DNA from: Thermoanaerobaculum sp964488355
GTDB lineage: Bacteria; Acidobacteriota; Thermoanaerobaculia; Thermoanaerobaculales; Thermoanaerobaculaceae
Length of the DNA: 64,000 nt
Direction of reading: 5' to 3'
Assembly: GCA_964488355.1 (NCBI GenBank)
Contig: CAZAUJ010000003.1
Span: forward strand, 122,639-186,638
Of this stretch, positions 48,239 through 58,204 are shown piece after piece. Position numbers and translations under genes: made by a program. The first letter of the stretch is position 1, and the number at the start of each line of letters is the position of its first letter. Below the pieces are notes generated by a model, which saw only the letters and a program-made list of their open reading frames with translations, searched no databases and was not told the origin of the DNA.

Positions 48239-49707
48239 GCGCCTACCACCTTGGCCAATACGGAAACCAGCCGGGGGTCAAACTGCTTGCCCGCCTCGCG
48301 CTCGATGACCTGCAGAGCCTGCTCGCGGGTGACGGGTCGTTTGTACGAGGATGGGGAGGTAAGCACGTCGTAAACCTCGGCCAGGTGCACAATGCGGGCC
48401 GCCAGGGGGATGTTTCGGCCAGCCAGGCGTTGGGGGTAGCCGGTTCCGTCCCAGCGTTCGTGGTGGTGCCGGACCGCCTCGGCCAGCCCTGGGTAGGCAC
48501 TGGCTTCCAGGATGCGGGCCCCCACCAGGGGATGGCGCTGGTACAAGCGGCGGTCGGCCTCAACGGGTCTTTCCAGCCGGTAGATCCGCTGGTAGTCCAG
48601 CTCGCGCATGCCCACGTCGTGCAGGTAGCCAGCTAGGGTGACCAGCTCCTCCTCCTCCTCGGAAAGCCCCAGCTCCTGGGCAATTTTTTGCGCCAGCTCG
48701 GAGACCGCTTGGCTATGCTGGCGGAGGTGGGGAAAGCTCACGTCCCCCGGCTCCAGCAGGATGCGCGCCAGGTTGCGACAGGCCCGGCGAGCCAGTTGTT
48801 CCCGTTGGGCCAACTCCCAGACCCCGGAGAGGACGGCCAGGGCGCTGGCTGCCGCTTGGGCCCCGCTTTCGCCCACCACCGAGGCCAACACCTGGAGGCT
48901 GCCGCTGGCCAAAAGGGCGGTGCGAATTTCCTCACGCCGCACCCCCCCAGCGCGTGCAGGGCGCTCCACAAAGCCCCAGCGCTCGACAGGAGGCAAGGCC
49001 ACGCCCTGCCGCGCAGCACACTCCGTTTGATGGCGGGCGACGGCTTCCCGCTCGTTGGCCTCCAGCGGGCTTGTTGCCCACAGGACACATCGGGCCGTTT
49101 GCCCTTCCACCACCGTGAGGGCCAACCCAGCGATCCCTTCCCCTTGGATGAGCGCTCCCGCCACCCCGGCCAAGCGTTCTACTGCTTGGGGAAACTTGCC
49201 GCTGGCGGTTGGGGCTTCCGAGGCCGCTGGGACAGGTGGCGAGGGTGGTGGGGCCGCAGCGGCCAGCCCCAGGTCGGCCAGAACCTGTACCAGGCCGTCC
49301 GCCAGCTGGCGGGCCTTGGCCAGCTCCTCCGGCCCGTAGGGGCGCCTGCCCCCCCGGTCGCGGGCGTCCACGAAGCCCACGAGCGTCTCCTCGCTGATGA
49401 GAGGTACGGTCAGCATGGTGGAGGAACCTCCCAGCCGCAGCAGCTCGGCAAGGGCCGGTTCCTGCTCCGGATTGGCCAGCAGCGCCGGTCCGGTGCGGTG
49501 GCGGCGAACCCAATGGAACAAGGGATGATCGGTACCTACCTGCGCCAACAGCGCCTCGCGACGGCCGAAGCCATAGCTTTCCGCCAACTCGTAGGTGTTC
49601 CCTTGGCCCAAGAGGTAGAGGGCAGCTTTGGTGGTTTGCAGCTCCTCGAGAAACCGATAAAGACCTTCCTTGAGCCGGCGCGAAGCCTCCGGATCCAGGG
49701 TCAGCAT
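48235..49707 (-). CDS. GAF and HD-GYP-domain protein (c-di-GMP phosphodiesterase candidate)
   Basis: Cytoplasmic protein of 490 aa. An N-terminal GAF domain (about residues 10-160), a second less clear sensor region, and a C-terminal HD-GYP domain: the HD pair is in YLHDVG, then HHERWDGTGYP, then RIVHLAEVYDVLTS. HD-GYP enzymes hydrolyse c-di-GMP, opposing the diguanylate cyclase at 42435-44288. ATG 49707 follows GGAGGCCC; the frame is open further upstream without homology. It is coupled to smpB. Confidence 0.87.
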   Translation of the reverse strand: MLTLDPEASRRLKEGLYRFLEELQTTKAALYLLGQGNTYELAESYGFGRREALLAQVGTDHPLFHWVRRHRTGPALLANPEQEPALAELLRLGGSSTMLTVPLISEETLVGFVDARDRGGRRPYGPEELAKARQLADGLVQVLADLGLAAAAPPPSPPVPAASEAPTASGKFPQAVERLAGVAGALIQGEGIAGLALTVVEGQTARCVLWATSPLEANEREAVARHQTECAARQGVALPPVERWGFVERPARAGGVRREEIRTALLASGSLQVLASVVGESGAQAAASALAVLSGVWELAQREQLARRACRNLARILLEPGDVSFPHLRQHSQAVSELAQKIAQELGLSEEEEELVTLAGYLHDVGMRELDYQRIYRLERPVEADRRLYQRHPLVGARILEASAYPGLAEAVRHHHERWDGTGYPQRLAGRNIPLAARIVHLAEVYDVLTSPSSYKRPVTREQALQVIEREAGKQFDPRLVSVLAKVVGA

Positions 49708-49722
49708 AGGGCCTCCGATGGC

Positions 49723-49728
49723 AGTGTA
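49723..49728 (-). promoter_or_regulatory. -10 box TACACT of the HD-GYP gene
   Basis: Leftward TACACT 15 bases before ATG 49707, with GGAGG between. It shares the 129-base divergent gap with the sigma54-like promoter of lpxC. Confidence 0.45.
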
Positions 49729-49798
49729 GCACTGTGGCACGGAAACCACACCGTTGCGCCAATGCCACAGGCCAGGGGCAAGAAAACCGAACTCGATT

Positions 49799-49814
49799 TG
49801 GCACGGATTTGGCA
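49799..49814 (+). promoter_or_regulatory. sigma54-like (-24/-12) promoter of the lpxC-ntrYX operon
   Basis: TGGCACGGATTTGGCA matches the consensus TGGCACGNNNNTTGCW except for one G in the -12 element. GG and GC spacing is correct. The start would be near 49826, ten bases before ATG 49837. Confidence 0.6.
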
Positions 49815-49836
49815 ACGGTGGCTAGCGGAGGCGAGT

Positions 49837-50748
49837 ATGGCGTGGCAGCGCACCTTGGCGCGGGCAGTGGCAACCTCAGGGGTAGGGATTCATAGCGGCA
49901 AAGACGTTCATCTGCGCCTCCGGCCCGCGCCCACGGGTACCGGAGTAGTTTTTGTGCGCACCGATTTGGGCGTGGCCATCTCCGCAAGGGCGGAGCATGC
50001 CCGGGACTTCTCCTTTGCCACCACCATTGGAGTGCGTGGCGCTGAGGTTGGCACAATTGAGCACCTGATGTCGGCCCTGTACGCGTTGGGTGTGACCAAC
50101 GTGTTTGTGGACATTTCCGGCCCGGAAGTGCCCGTGCTGGACGGGTCGGCATTGCCGTTCGTGCAGATGATTCGCAGGGCGGGCATCCTGGAGCAAAATG
50201 CCTCCCTTCCCGAAGTGCGGCTGGTTCGCCCGGTGCGCGTGCAGGAGGGGGATCGTTTCGTGGAATTGCACCCCGCGGAAGCCTTTGTCATCAACTACCG
50301 GGTGCGCTACAAGGCGCCGGTGGTGGGTGAGCAACAGCTCACCTTCACCGTAAGCCCAGAGCGCTTCGCCACCGCTATCGCCCCAGCCCGCACTTTTGGC
50401 TTCCTTTCCGAGGTGAAGAGCTTGAAGGAGCGAGGCTTGGGGCGCGGCGGGAGCCTGGCCAACTGCGTGATTGTGGATGAGCACCGGGTGCTGTCCGGTC
50501 GGCTGCGTTTTCGCGATGAGTTCGTCCGCCACAAGGTGCTGGACCTGATTGGCGACCTGGCGCTTTTGGAGTACCCGTTGCGGGCTCACGTGGTTGCCCA
50601 CAAGGCAGGCCATGCCTTGCATGTGGCTGCGGTGCGCCAGTTGCTTGCGCAGCCGGAGGCTTGGGAGCTGGTGGAGTCCGAACGGGTCAATCCCTTCACC
50701 GTCCAGCCCTTTGCATTGGAGCCTGCCCGCCAAGTAGCGGCCGGCTAA
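49837..50748 (+). CDS. lpxC: UDP-3-O-acyl-N-acetylglucosamine deacetylase
   Basis: Zinc deacetylase of 303 aa committing lipid A synthesis. The zinc site is formed by His76 in GTIEHLMSAL and the His/Asp of HKVLDLIGDLAL; also SGVGIHSG at the start, LDGSALPFV and the final HALHVAAV. Length is normal (E. coli 305). ATG 49837 follows AGCGGAGGCGAG. It heads an operon with a DUF4390 protein and an NtrYX pair and has a sigma54-like promoter upstream, an uncommon setting for this housekeeping gene. Confidence 0.95.
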   Translation: MAWQRTLARAVATSGVGIHSGKDVHLRLRPAPTGTGVVFVRTDLGVAISARAEHARDFSFATTIGVRGAEVGTIEHLMSALYALGVTNVFVDISGPEVPVLDGSALPFVQMIRRAGILEQNASLPEVRLVRPVRVQEGDRFVELHPAEAFVINYRVRYKAPVVGEQQLTFTVSPERFATAIAPARTFGFLSEVKSLKERGLGRGGSLANCVIVDEHRVLSGRLRFRDEFVRHKVLDLIGDLALLEYPLRAHVVAHKAGHALHVAAVRQLLAQPEAWELVESERVNPFTVQPFALEPARQVAAG

Positions 50749-50801
50749 GCCCTCACGCTGCGGTGGTGTTTTAGCGTCCCCTGTGGTATTTTTGCCACAT
50801 C

Positions 50802-51302
50802 ATGGTTTTCGTCTGGCTCTTGCTGGCAGCCACCGCAGCAGCCGAGCTGGAGGTGAACCTCACGCCGGCCCCGGGCCGGCTGTTGGTACAGGTTAGCGTG
50901 CTGAAGCCTGTGCCCCAGGAGTGGATAGAGGGTTTGGCGGGTGGGGCGCCGGTTACCATCACCTACCGGTTCAAGATTTTTCGCAACCGGCGCTTTCTTT
51001 GGGACCAACGTTTGGCCAGCCACGAGCTGGTGGTGCGGGCGCAAAAGGACCCGGTAAGCGCGATATTTTCCCTGCAAGCAGAGCTGGATGGTGAGCTTCT
51101 CGCGTCCTCACAAACCGCCAGCATGGAGCAGGCCATCCAATGGGTCACCCAGCCGCCTACGGCGGAGCTGCCGTTGCCTCTCCATCACGATCCGTTGTGG
51201 CTTCTCGTGCGGGCCGAGTTTCTCACGCGATACAAGCTTTTGGTCATTCCCGTCACTGAGGGAACCGAGTGGGTTACGCGGGCGGTGCCGGAGGCGCCGT
51301 GA
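50802..51302 (+). CDS. DUF4390 exported protein
   Basis: Exported protein of 166 aa: signal peptide MVFVWLLLAATAAA, then a beta-rich periplasmic domain (LLVQVSVLKPVP, ITYRFKIFRNRRFLWDQ) of the DUF4390 type, which is often encoded beside NtrY-type kinases. Its function is unknown; a sensing or envelope role with NtrY is plausible. It overlaps the kinase gene by four bases (GTGA). A TATTTT -10-like box nine bases before its ATG may add an internal promoter. Confidence 0.75.
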   Translation: MVFVWLLLAATAAAELEVNLTPAPGRLLVQVSVLKPVPQEWIEGLAGGAPVTITYRFKIFRNRRFLWDQRLASHELVVRAQKDPVSAIFSLQAELDGELLASSQTASMEQAIQWVTQPPTAELPLPLHHDPLWLLVRAEFLTRYKLLVIPVTEGTEWVTRAVPEAP

Positions 51303-53397
51303 GGCGGTGGCGGCGTTCCTTCTTGCGTTTGCGGCGCCAAGGGCGCTTTCTGGTGGCGGTTTACGCGCTGCTGTTGCTCTTGGGCGGGCTTTTGTACCTG
51401 CTGTTGGCCAAGCTGCAACAAACGCCTGCGGAGGAGCTGACCAACCGCTTGCTTGTCTTCTTGCTGACCCTTTTCGACCTTACCTTGGTGCTGGTAGTGG
51501 TTTTTGTGCTTCTCCGAAGCGTGTTCAAGTTGTTTGTGGAAAGGCGGTTGGGTATTATCGGCTCACGGTTCCGGGCCAAGCTGGTGCTGTCCTACCTGCT
51601 GCTCATTCTGGGTCCCACCGCTTTGGTTTCCCTGCTCGCCGCTTCGCTGTTTTCTCGCCTCGCCTCCTCCTGGTTTTCCGCACCGGTGGAGGCGGTGGTG
51701 CGCGCCGGGGCGGAGCTGGCAGAGGGTACCCGCCAGGAAAGCGAAGCGCGCGTTCGGCGCTGGGCGGAGCAGGTGGCTACCGCGCTCCGGCGGCTGGAGC
51801 AGGCCCGTTGGAACCAAGAGCTGGAGCGCTGGCATCGGTTGCTGCAGGCACCACTTACCGGCCTCTGGCGCCAGGGTGTGGCGGTGGTAGAGCTGCAGGA
51901 CCCGCGCCTGGCCCACGTGCGCCTGCCGACCCTGAGCCCGCAGGAAACGGCGGTAGCAGGCAGCCGGGTTGACCGCGTGGCCGGCCGGGTGGTGGTCCGC
52001 GCCTGGGTCCCCCTTGGCGAGGACACCTTTGTGGTATTGGGGGAAGTGTGGCCAGAAAGGGTGGCGCAAGCCCAGGGTAGGCTCGCGCTGGCGGCCGCTT
52101 CTTACCAAGCACTGAAGCTGCAGCAACCGACGATCACCGCCACCTTGGTGCTTTCCTTTGGCGGCCTGGCACTGGTAGCGATTTTCGCCGCTGTGTGGAC
52201 CGGGCTTTACCTTTCGCGCACCTTCACCGAGCCCTTGGTGGCTTTGGCAGCCACTACCGCGGCGGTAGCGGAGGGGGCTGAGCTGGCCGAGGTACCCGTG
52301 CCGGGGGAAGATGAGGTGGCAGTACTCGTAGCCTCCTTCAACTCCATGGTTCGCCGGCTGCGGGCCAAGGAGCAGGAGCTGCGTGCCACGGTCGCGCGGC
52401 TGGATGCGGTGCTTGGGGCCATACGCGCAGGCATCCTCTGGCTGGACGAGGGTAAGACCATCGTTGTGGGCAACCCGGCGGCCGCGGCCATGCTCAACCT
52501 GCCGGCCCTCTGTCAGGGGCCTTTGCCCCTTTCGCTGTTGGCCAATCACAACCTGACGAGGCTCGTGGAGGCCATTCAGACGGCGCCATCGGGTTGGCGC
52601 GGGTCAATGACGCTTTATCCAGCAGGTGTGCCGCGCTACTTGGAGGTTACGGTCGTGGCCTTGGGTCGACAAGGCGAGGGTGCGGGTTGGGTAGTGGCGA
52701 TGGAAGACCTGACGCAGCTCTTGCGAGCCCAACGGCAGGCCACCTGGAGCGAGGTGGCGCGGCAAATTGCCCATCAGATCAAAAATCCCCTCACCCCCAT
52801 CCGCTTGGCAGCGGAGCGAATTGCCAAGCATTTCGCCGAAAAAAGGCCCGACCTGGCAGAGGTTATCCCCGCCGGCTGCCGCGCCATCGTGGATCATGTG
52901 CGCTCCATGCAGGAGCTATTGGACGCCTTTTCCCGCTACGCCAGGCTACCGGCGGTGCAACGGCGGCCGGTGGCGGTGGAGGGTCTGCTGCAACAAACCG
53001 TGCGGCTGTACCAGGGTCTCAAACCGGGGGTGGAGGTGCGGTTGGAAGCGGGTTTGGGGGAGCGAGAGGCCTGGCTTGATCAGGACCTTTTCCGCCAGGT
53101 GCTGGTTAACCTGCTCGACAACGCCATCGAGGCCTCACCGAGCCCTTCGCAGGTCATCGTGCGGGCAGCTTGGGAAGGGGAAGAACTGGTGGTGGAGGTG
53201 TTGGACCAGGGACCTGGCCTGCCGGTGGAGGACCCGGAGGTGCTGTTTCAGCCGTTTTTTTCTTCCAAAGGGCGGGGGTCGGGGGTGGGCTTGGCCGTGG
53301 TGCAACGGATCGTCACCGAACATGGCGGCACCGTGCGCTTGTTACCCCGTGAGGAAGGGGGGGTGCGAGCCGTGGTTCGCCTTCCAGGAGGGCGGCC

Positions 53398-53401
<4 letters not shown>
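51299..53401 (+). CDS. NtrY-type membrane sensor histidine kinase
   Basis: Sensor kinase of 700 aa. Three to four N-terminal helices and a periplasmic loop, then HAMP (after about residue 300: YLSRTFTEPLVALAATT), PAS (AVLGAIRAGILWLDE), phosphoacceptor ARQIAHQIKNPLTPIR and an ATPase domain with NLLDNAIEASP and FQPFFSSKGRGSGVGLAVVQ. GTG 51299 overlaps the DUF4390 stop. It pairs with the NtrX-type regulator (ATGA-like overlap of four bases). NtrYX systems respond to redox, nitrogen oxides or envelope state; the lpxC linkage favours envelope control. Confidence 0.9.
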
Positions 53402-54753
<1,352 letters not shown>

Positions 54754-54763
54754 CATCATCACT

Positions 54764-56731
54764 ATGTCGTACCCCGGCTCCCCGGACAAGGACCCGAAGG
54801 TGCAGCAGCGCATCCTGGCGGCCTTCCGCGAGGCGGTGCGTCTATACCAAGAGGGGCATCGCGAGGAGTGTCACACGGTGCTCCACTCCATCCTCGAGGT
54901 GGACCCAGCCTTTCGTCCGGCCCAACGGCTGGAGAGCGCCATCATTCACGGGCAGGCAGTGGATTTGGCGTCCCTTTTGGGCGATTTGGCGGAGCCAGCC
55001 ACCGCTCAGGTGGACGGTCTCGTGGCCGAAGCCCGCCAGGCCTTGAGTGCCGGCGAAGCGGCCAAGGCGGCGGCGCTAGCCCAGCAGGTTTTGCGGGAGC
55101 TGCCCGGCCATAAAGAAGCCAAAGCGCTGCTGCACGAGGCGCAGCAGGCGCTTAAGGGCTCGGAGGAAGTTGCCAGGCAGCTGCAGCGTGCGCGCGAGGC
55201 TTTGGACGCAGGTCTGCTAGAAGAGGCCAAAAGCTTCGTGCGCTTAGTGCGGCAAGCCAACCCCAAACACCCGGAGTTGGCGGAGCTGGAGGCGCGCCTG
55301 ACCATGCCCACACCCCAGGGTTTGGAGGTGGAGTTTGAAACCTTTACTCCAAGCGAGGAAACCCTTGGGGTCACCTCGCCCAGCGAGGGGGAAAAGGCGC
55401 CGCCCCTGGAAAAGCCCTGGGAGGCGGCCGCCGCCCCCAGCGGCTTCGCCTTCGAGCCTTCCCCCGAGGCCCCCAGCTTTGCTTATGGGGGCGAGGAGGG
55501 CCCGACACGCCCCGAAGATCGCGTGGCGGCGCTGTTGGCAGAGGGGCAGGAGGCTTTCGACCGGGGTGATTACGACGGCGCCGTGCAAACCTGGACACGC
55601 ATCTACCTGCTTGAGCCCCACAACCAGGAAGCCGAGCGCCGTATTGAGCAGGCTCGTCGCCGCCTCGACGAGATTAACCGTTTGGTGGAGATGAAGTTCG
55701 CCGAGGCCTATGAGGCCTTTGAGCAGGGGGACCGGGAGCGGGCCCGTGCCCTTGTGCAGGAGGTGCTGGCGCTGCAGCCGCAGCATGTGGATGCCAACGA
55801 TTTGCTGGCGCGGTTAGAAACGCCGGCTGCCCCGCCACCGCTGCCCACCGAGGTTCCGGCTATTGAGGAGGACCTTTTCCGAGACGAGTTCGTCCCGCAG
55901 GAGATCTCAGGGGAGGCGGTTCCGGCGGAGCAACCAGCAGCGGCGCAACCAGCGACACGCCCCAAGGTAAAAGCGGCTCCCAAACGCTCGCTGCCCTTGC
56001 CCCTGCCTGTGCTTTTAGGCATTGGGCTGGCGGTAGTGGCCCTCGTGGTGGTGGGGTTGGTGGCTGGTGGCAGGATCTTTTCCACTGGGCCAGTTTTGGA
56101 GGAAACGCTACGGCAAGCGGAGGAGCTGGCGCAACGAGGGCAGCTCAAGGATGCCATCAATCTTTTGCAGGCCTTAACCCTCGAAGGGGCCGAGGCCAAC
56201 ACCGTGCAACAGCGCATTCTGGAGTACCAGAAGCGGTTGAAAGGCCAGGCGCCAGCGGTACCGACGTCGGACTTGACCCCCATTCGCCAGGCCCTGGCGG
56301 AAGGCAAGTACCTGGCGGCGGCGCGGCTGTGGCACGCGGCCAACGCAAAGGCCAGTGGTGATCCGGCACTGGCAGAGCTGATGCAGCAAATTAAGAGCTA
56401 CGACCCCCGCCTGCCCAGCCTGGTGCAAGCTTGGGAGCGGGCAAACTGGGAGGCGGCCGCCGGCTTGTTGGAGGAGATGGTGGCCGAGCATGGAAGCGAT
56501 GGCGAGCTGGTTCAGGCTTGGCAGGCGGCTCGGTACAACCGTTCCGTGGCCTTGCTTCGTGCCTTCGAGGTAGCGGAAGCGGCCAAGGTGCTGGAAGGCT
56601 TGCATCGGGAGACGGCCGACCCGGAGGTGGCGCGAGCTTGGGAGCTGGCCAAGAGCTACCTTGCGCGGCCGGTTGACCCGCGGTACAAGATCTTCGTCGC
56701 CAACCTCGCCTTTCGGCAGCTCGCGCCATGA
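54764..56731 (+). CDS. TPR-repeat membrane protein of unknown function
   Basis: Protein of 655 aa. N-terminal TPR-like helices (residues 1-190), an acidic, Pro-rich linker, further TPR units (about 240-350), an Ala/Pro-rich stretch, one transmembrane helix at about 405-436 (VLLGIGLAVVALVVVGLVAG) and a C-terminal periplasmic helical repeat region. Such proteins scaffold envelope complexes. ATG 54764 is chosen because of the leaderless promoter; the frame is open 12 codons further upstream. It overlaps the RDD gene by four bases. Confidence 0.75.
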   Translation: MSYPGSPDKDPKVQQRILAAFREAVRLYQEGHREECHTVLHSILEVDPAFRPAQRLESAIIHGQAVDLASLLGDLAEPATAQVDGLVAEARQALSAGEAAKAAALAQQVLRELPGHKEAKALLHEAQQALKGSEEVARQLQRAREALDAGLLEEAKSFVRLVRQANPKHPELAELEARLTMPTPQGLEVEFETFTPSEETLGVTSPSEGEKAPPLEKPWEAAAAPSGFAFEPSPEAPSFAYGGEEGPTRPEDRVAALLAEGQEAFDRGDYDGAVQTWTRIYLLEPHNQEAERRIEQARRRLDEINRLVEMKFAEAYEAFEQGDRERARALVQEVLALQPQHVDANDLLARLETPAAPPPLPTEVPAIEEDLFRDEFVPQEISGEAVPAEQPAAAQPATRPKVKAAPKRSLPLPLPVLLGIGLAVVALVVVGLVAGGRIFSTGPVLEETLRQAEELAQRGQLKDAINLLQALTLEGAEANTVQQRILEYQKRLKGQAPAVPTSDLTPIRQALAEGKYLAAARLWHAANAKASGDPALAELMQQIKSYDPRLPSLVQAWERANWEAAAGLLEEMVAEHGSDGELVQAWQAARYNRSVALLRAFEVAEAAKVLEGLHRETADPEVARAWELAKSYLARPVDPRYKIFVANLAFRQLAP

Positions 56732-57207
56732 GCACTCCCCGGCTGCCCCTCGACGTAGAGCTTGCCTGGGGACCCCAGGAAATGCCTGCTGCGCCAGCAG
56801 CCCAGATGAGGCCAGCGGGCGCGGTTAAGCTGTGGTTGGCTTTTTTGGCCGATGCGGGCCTGGTAGTTGTTTGCTTCGTGGCTGTTGGTGCGCTGGTTTC
56901 CTGGTGGTACAGCCCTTTGGGCGGGGCCAGCTGGTGGCTCGTGGGGGCCTATTCGCTGGCGGTTTTGGCCAGCGCGGTGGAACTCGGCTGCCTGTGGTCC
57001 CTTCATGGCTCGGCGGGCATGCAGCTGGCGGGCTTACGGTTCAGCCAACCGCTCACCCTTGCTCGGGCGTTTCGGGTTTGGCTGCTGGTGGTGGCTAGCC
57101 TACCGCTGGCTGCGGTACCCGCGCTGGTGGGTCGCCCAGGGGCGCGTCTGGTGGAAAAAATCGGCGGCAGTGCGGTTACAGTTGGGAATGCTCGCGTTGC
57201 CGTTTAA
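56728..57207 (+). CDS. RDD-family membrane protein
   Basis: Membrane protein of 159 aa with three to four helices. The family name motif region (conserved Arg and Asp in the first helix) appears as LWLAFLADAGLVVV with the Asp, and SAGMQLAGLRF is typical of the second half. Function of the family is uncertain; some act as Na+/H+ antiporters. It overlaps the TPR gene start-stop (ATGA), and its 3' end overlaps the convergent DUF4177 gene by 32 bases. Confidence 0.7.
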   Translation: MSTPRLPLDVELAWGPQEMPAAPAAQMRPAGAVKLWLAFLADAGLVVVCFVAVGALVSWWYSPLGGASWWLVGAYSLAVLASAVELGCLWSLHGSAGMQLAGLRFSQPLTLARAFRVWLLVVASLPLAAVPALVGRPGARLVEKIGGSAVTVGNARVAV

Positions 57208-57379
57208 AAACGAGGCTGATGTGGTCCGTGGCCCCGGTCTTAAAGTTAATTGCCGCAATGCCCACCAGCTCCCACCCTTCCGCCCCCAAGCGGTTCAGCT
57301 CGTCCTCGTAGGAAATGGGCAGCTGGTAATTCCGCGACTGGATGTTGAGGACCTTATACTCCCACCTAGTCCGCGCCAT
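57176..57379 (-). CDS. DUF4177-family small protein
   Basis: Protein of 67 aa. The WEYKVL start and the LNRLGAEGWELVGIAAINF core fit DUF4177. Function unknown. ATG 57379 follows GGGGAGGAGGAAGG, and a perfect extended -10 (TGCTATAAT) lies upstream, so it is a real, probably well-expressed gene. Its end overlaps the RDD gene on the other strand. Confidence 0.8.
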   Translation of the reverse strand: MARTRWEYKVLNIQSRNYQLPISYEDELNRLGAEGWELVGIAAINFKTGATDHISLVFKRQREHSQL

Positions 57380-57423
57380 GCCTTCCTCCTCCCCGGCGCC
57401 CTCCGCCGTGCGGCTGGAGAGGC

Positions 57424-57429
57424 ATTATA
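57424..57429 (-). promoter_or_regulatory. extended -10 TGCTATAAT of the DUF4177 gene, overlapping the divergent glycosyltransferase -10
   Basis: A perfect leftward TATAAT with TGC before it. On the other strand CATTAT (57423-57428) lies eight bases before ATG 57437, so both genes may start from the same few bases. Confidence 0.6.
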
Positions 57430-57436
57430 GCACCTA

Positions 57437-58204
57437 ATGGCGACGGCGACGCGCTCTCCGCGCCTTTCGGTAGTGATACCTGCGTATAACGAAAGCCGGC
57501 GCTTGCCCGGCACCTTGCAGCGGATCGCCCAGTTTCTTCTGTCGCAACCGCAGCTTTTGCCGGCGGAGATTGTGGTGGTGGACGACGGCTCCCAGGACGG
57601 GACCGCAGCCTGTGCCCAAGCGTTTCAGCCGCCTGGGGGCGTGGCCCTGGTGGTTCGTTCCTTGCCGCAAAACCGAGGCAAAGGGGCCGCGGTGCGGGAA
57701 GGCTTACGCTGGGCTACAGGCGAGTTGGTGCTCCTTTCGGACGCGGACTTGGCCACGCCCATTGAGGAGCTTTCCAAGCTTTTGCCCTTTCACGGGTCGG
57801 TGGTGTGCGGCTCGCGGGCGTTGGATCGGCGACTTATTAGCCGGCGGCAGCCGTGGCTGCGCGACCGCTTGGGCCGCCTTTTCAACCTGCTGTTGCGTGG
57901 GCTTGGCCTTACCCAGCTTCGGGATACGCAGTGCGGATTCAAGCTCTTGCCAGGGGCCGTGGCGCGTGGGCTGGCCGAGGAGCTCAGCTTTGACGGGTTC
58001 GTTTACGATGTGGAGCTGCTAGCCCGCGCCCGCCTTCGGGGCATACGGGTGGTGGAGGTACCTGTGCGGTGGGCGCACGTGGAGGACTCACGGGTGCACC
58101 CCTTGCGTCACGGCCTGCGCATGGTGCGAGACGTGCTCAAGCTTCGCTGGCAACTGTGGCGCGAGCGGTTCATGCCTTCCCGTAAAGGGGGAAGGCGCGG
58201 GTAA
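57437..58204 (+). CDS. family 2 glycosyltransferase (dolichyl-phosphate glucosyltransferase-like)
   Basis: Glycosyltransferase of 255 aa, GT-A fold. It begins SVVIPAYNESRRLPGTL and has VVDDGSQDGT, the metal-binding LLSDADLATP and DTQCGFKLLPG, which resemble the polyprenyl-phosphate glucosyltransferases (ALG5/GtrB-like) without a C-terminal membrane domain. It likely transfers a sugar from a nucleotide donor to a lipid carrier for envelope glycans. Its end overlaps the convergent glyA gene by 35 bases. Confidence 0.85.
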   Translation: MATATRSPRLSVVIPAYNESRRLPGTLQRIAQFLLSQPQLLPAEIVVVDDGSQDGTAACAQAFQPPGGVALVVRSLPQNRGKGAAVREGLRWATGELVLLSDADLATPIEELSKLLPFHGSVVCGSRALDRRLISRRQPWLRDRLGRLFNLLLRGLGLTQLRDTQCGFKLLPGAVARGLAEELSFDGFVYDVELLARARLRGIRVVEVPVRWAHVEDSRVHPLRHGLRMVRDVLKLRWQLWRERFMPSRKGGRRG

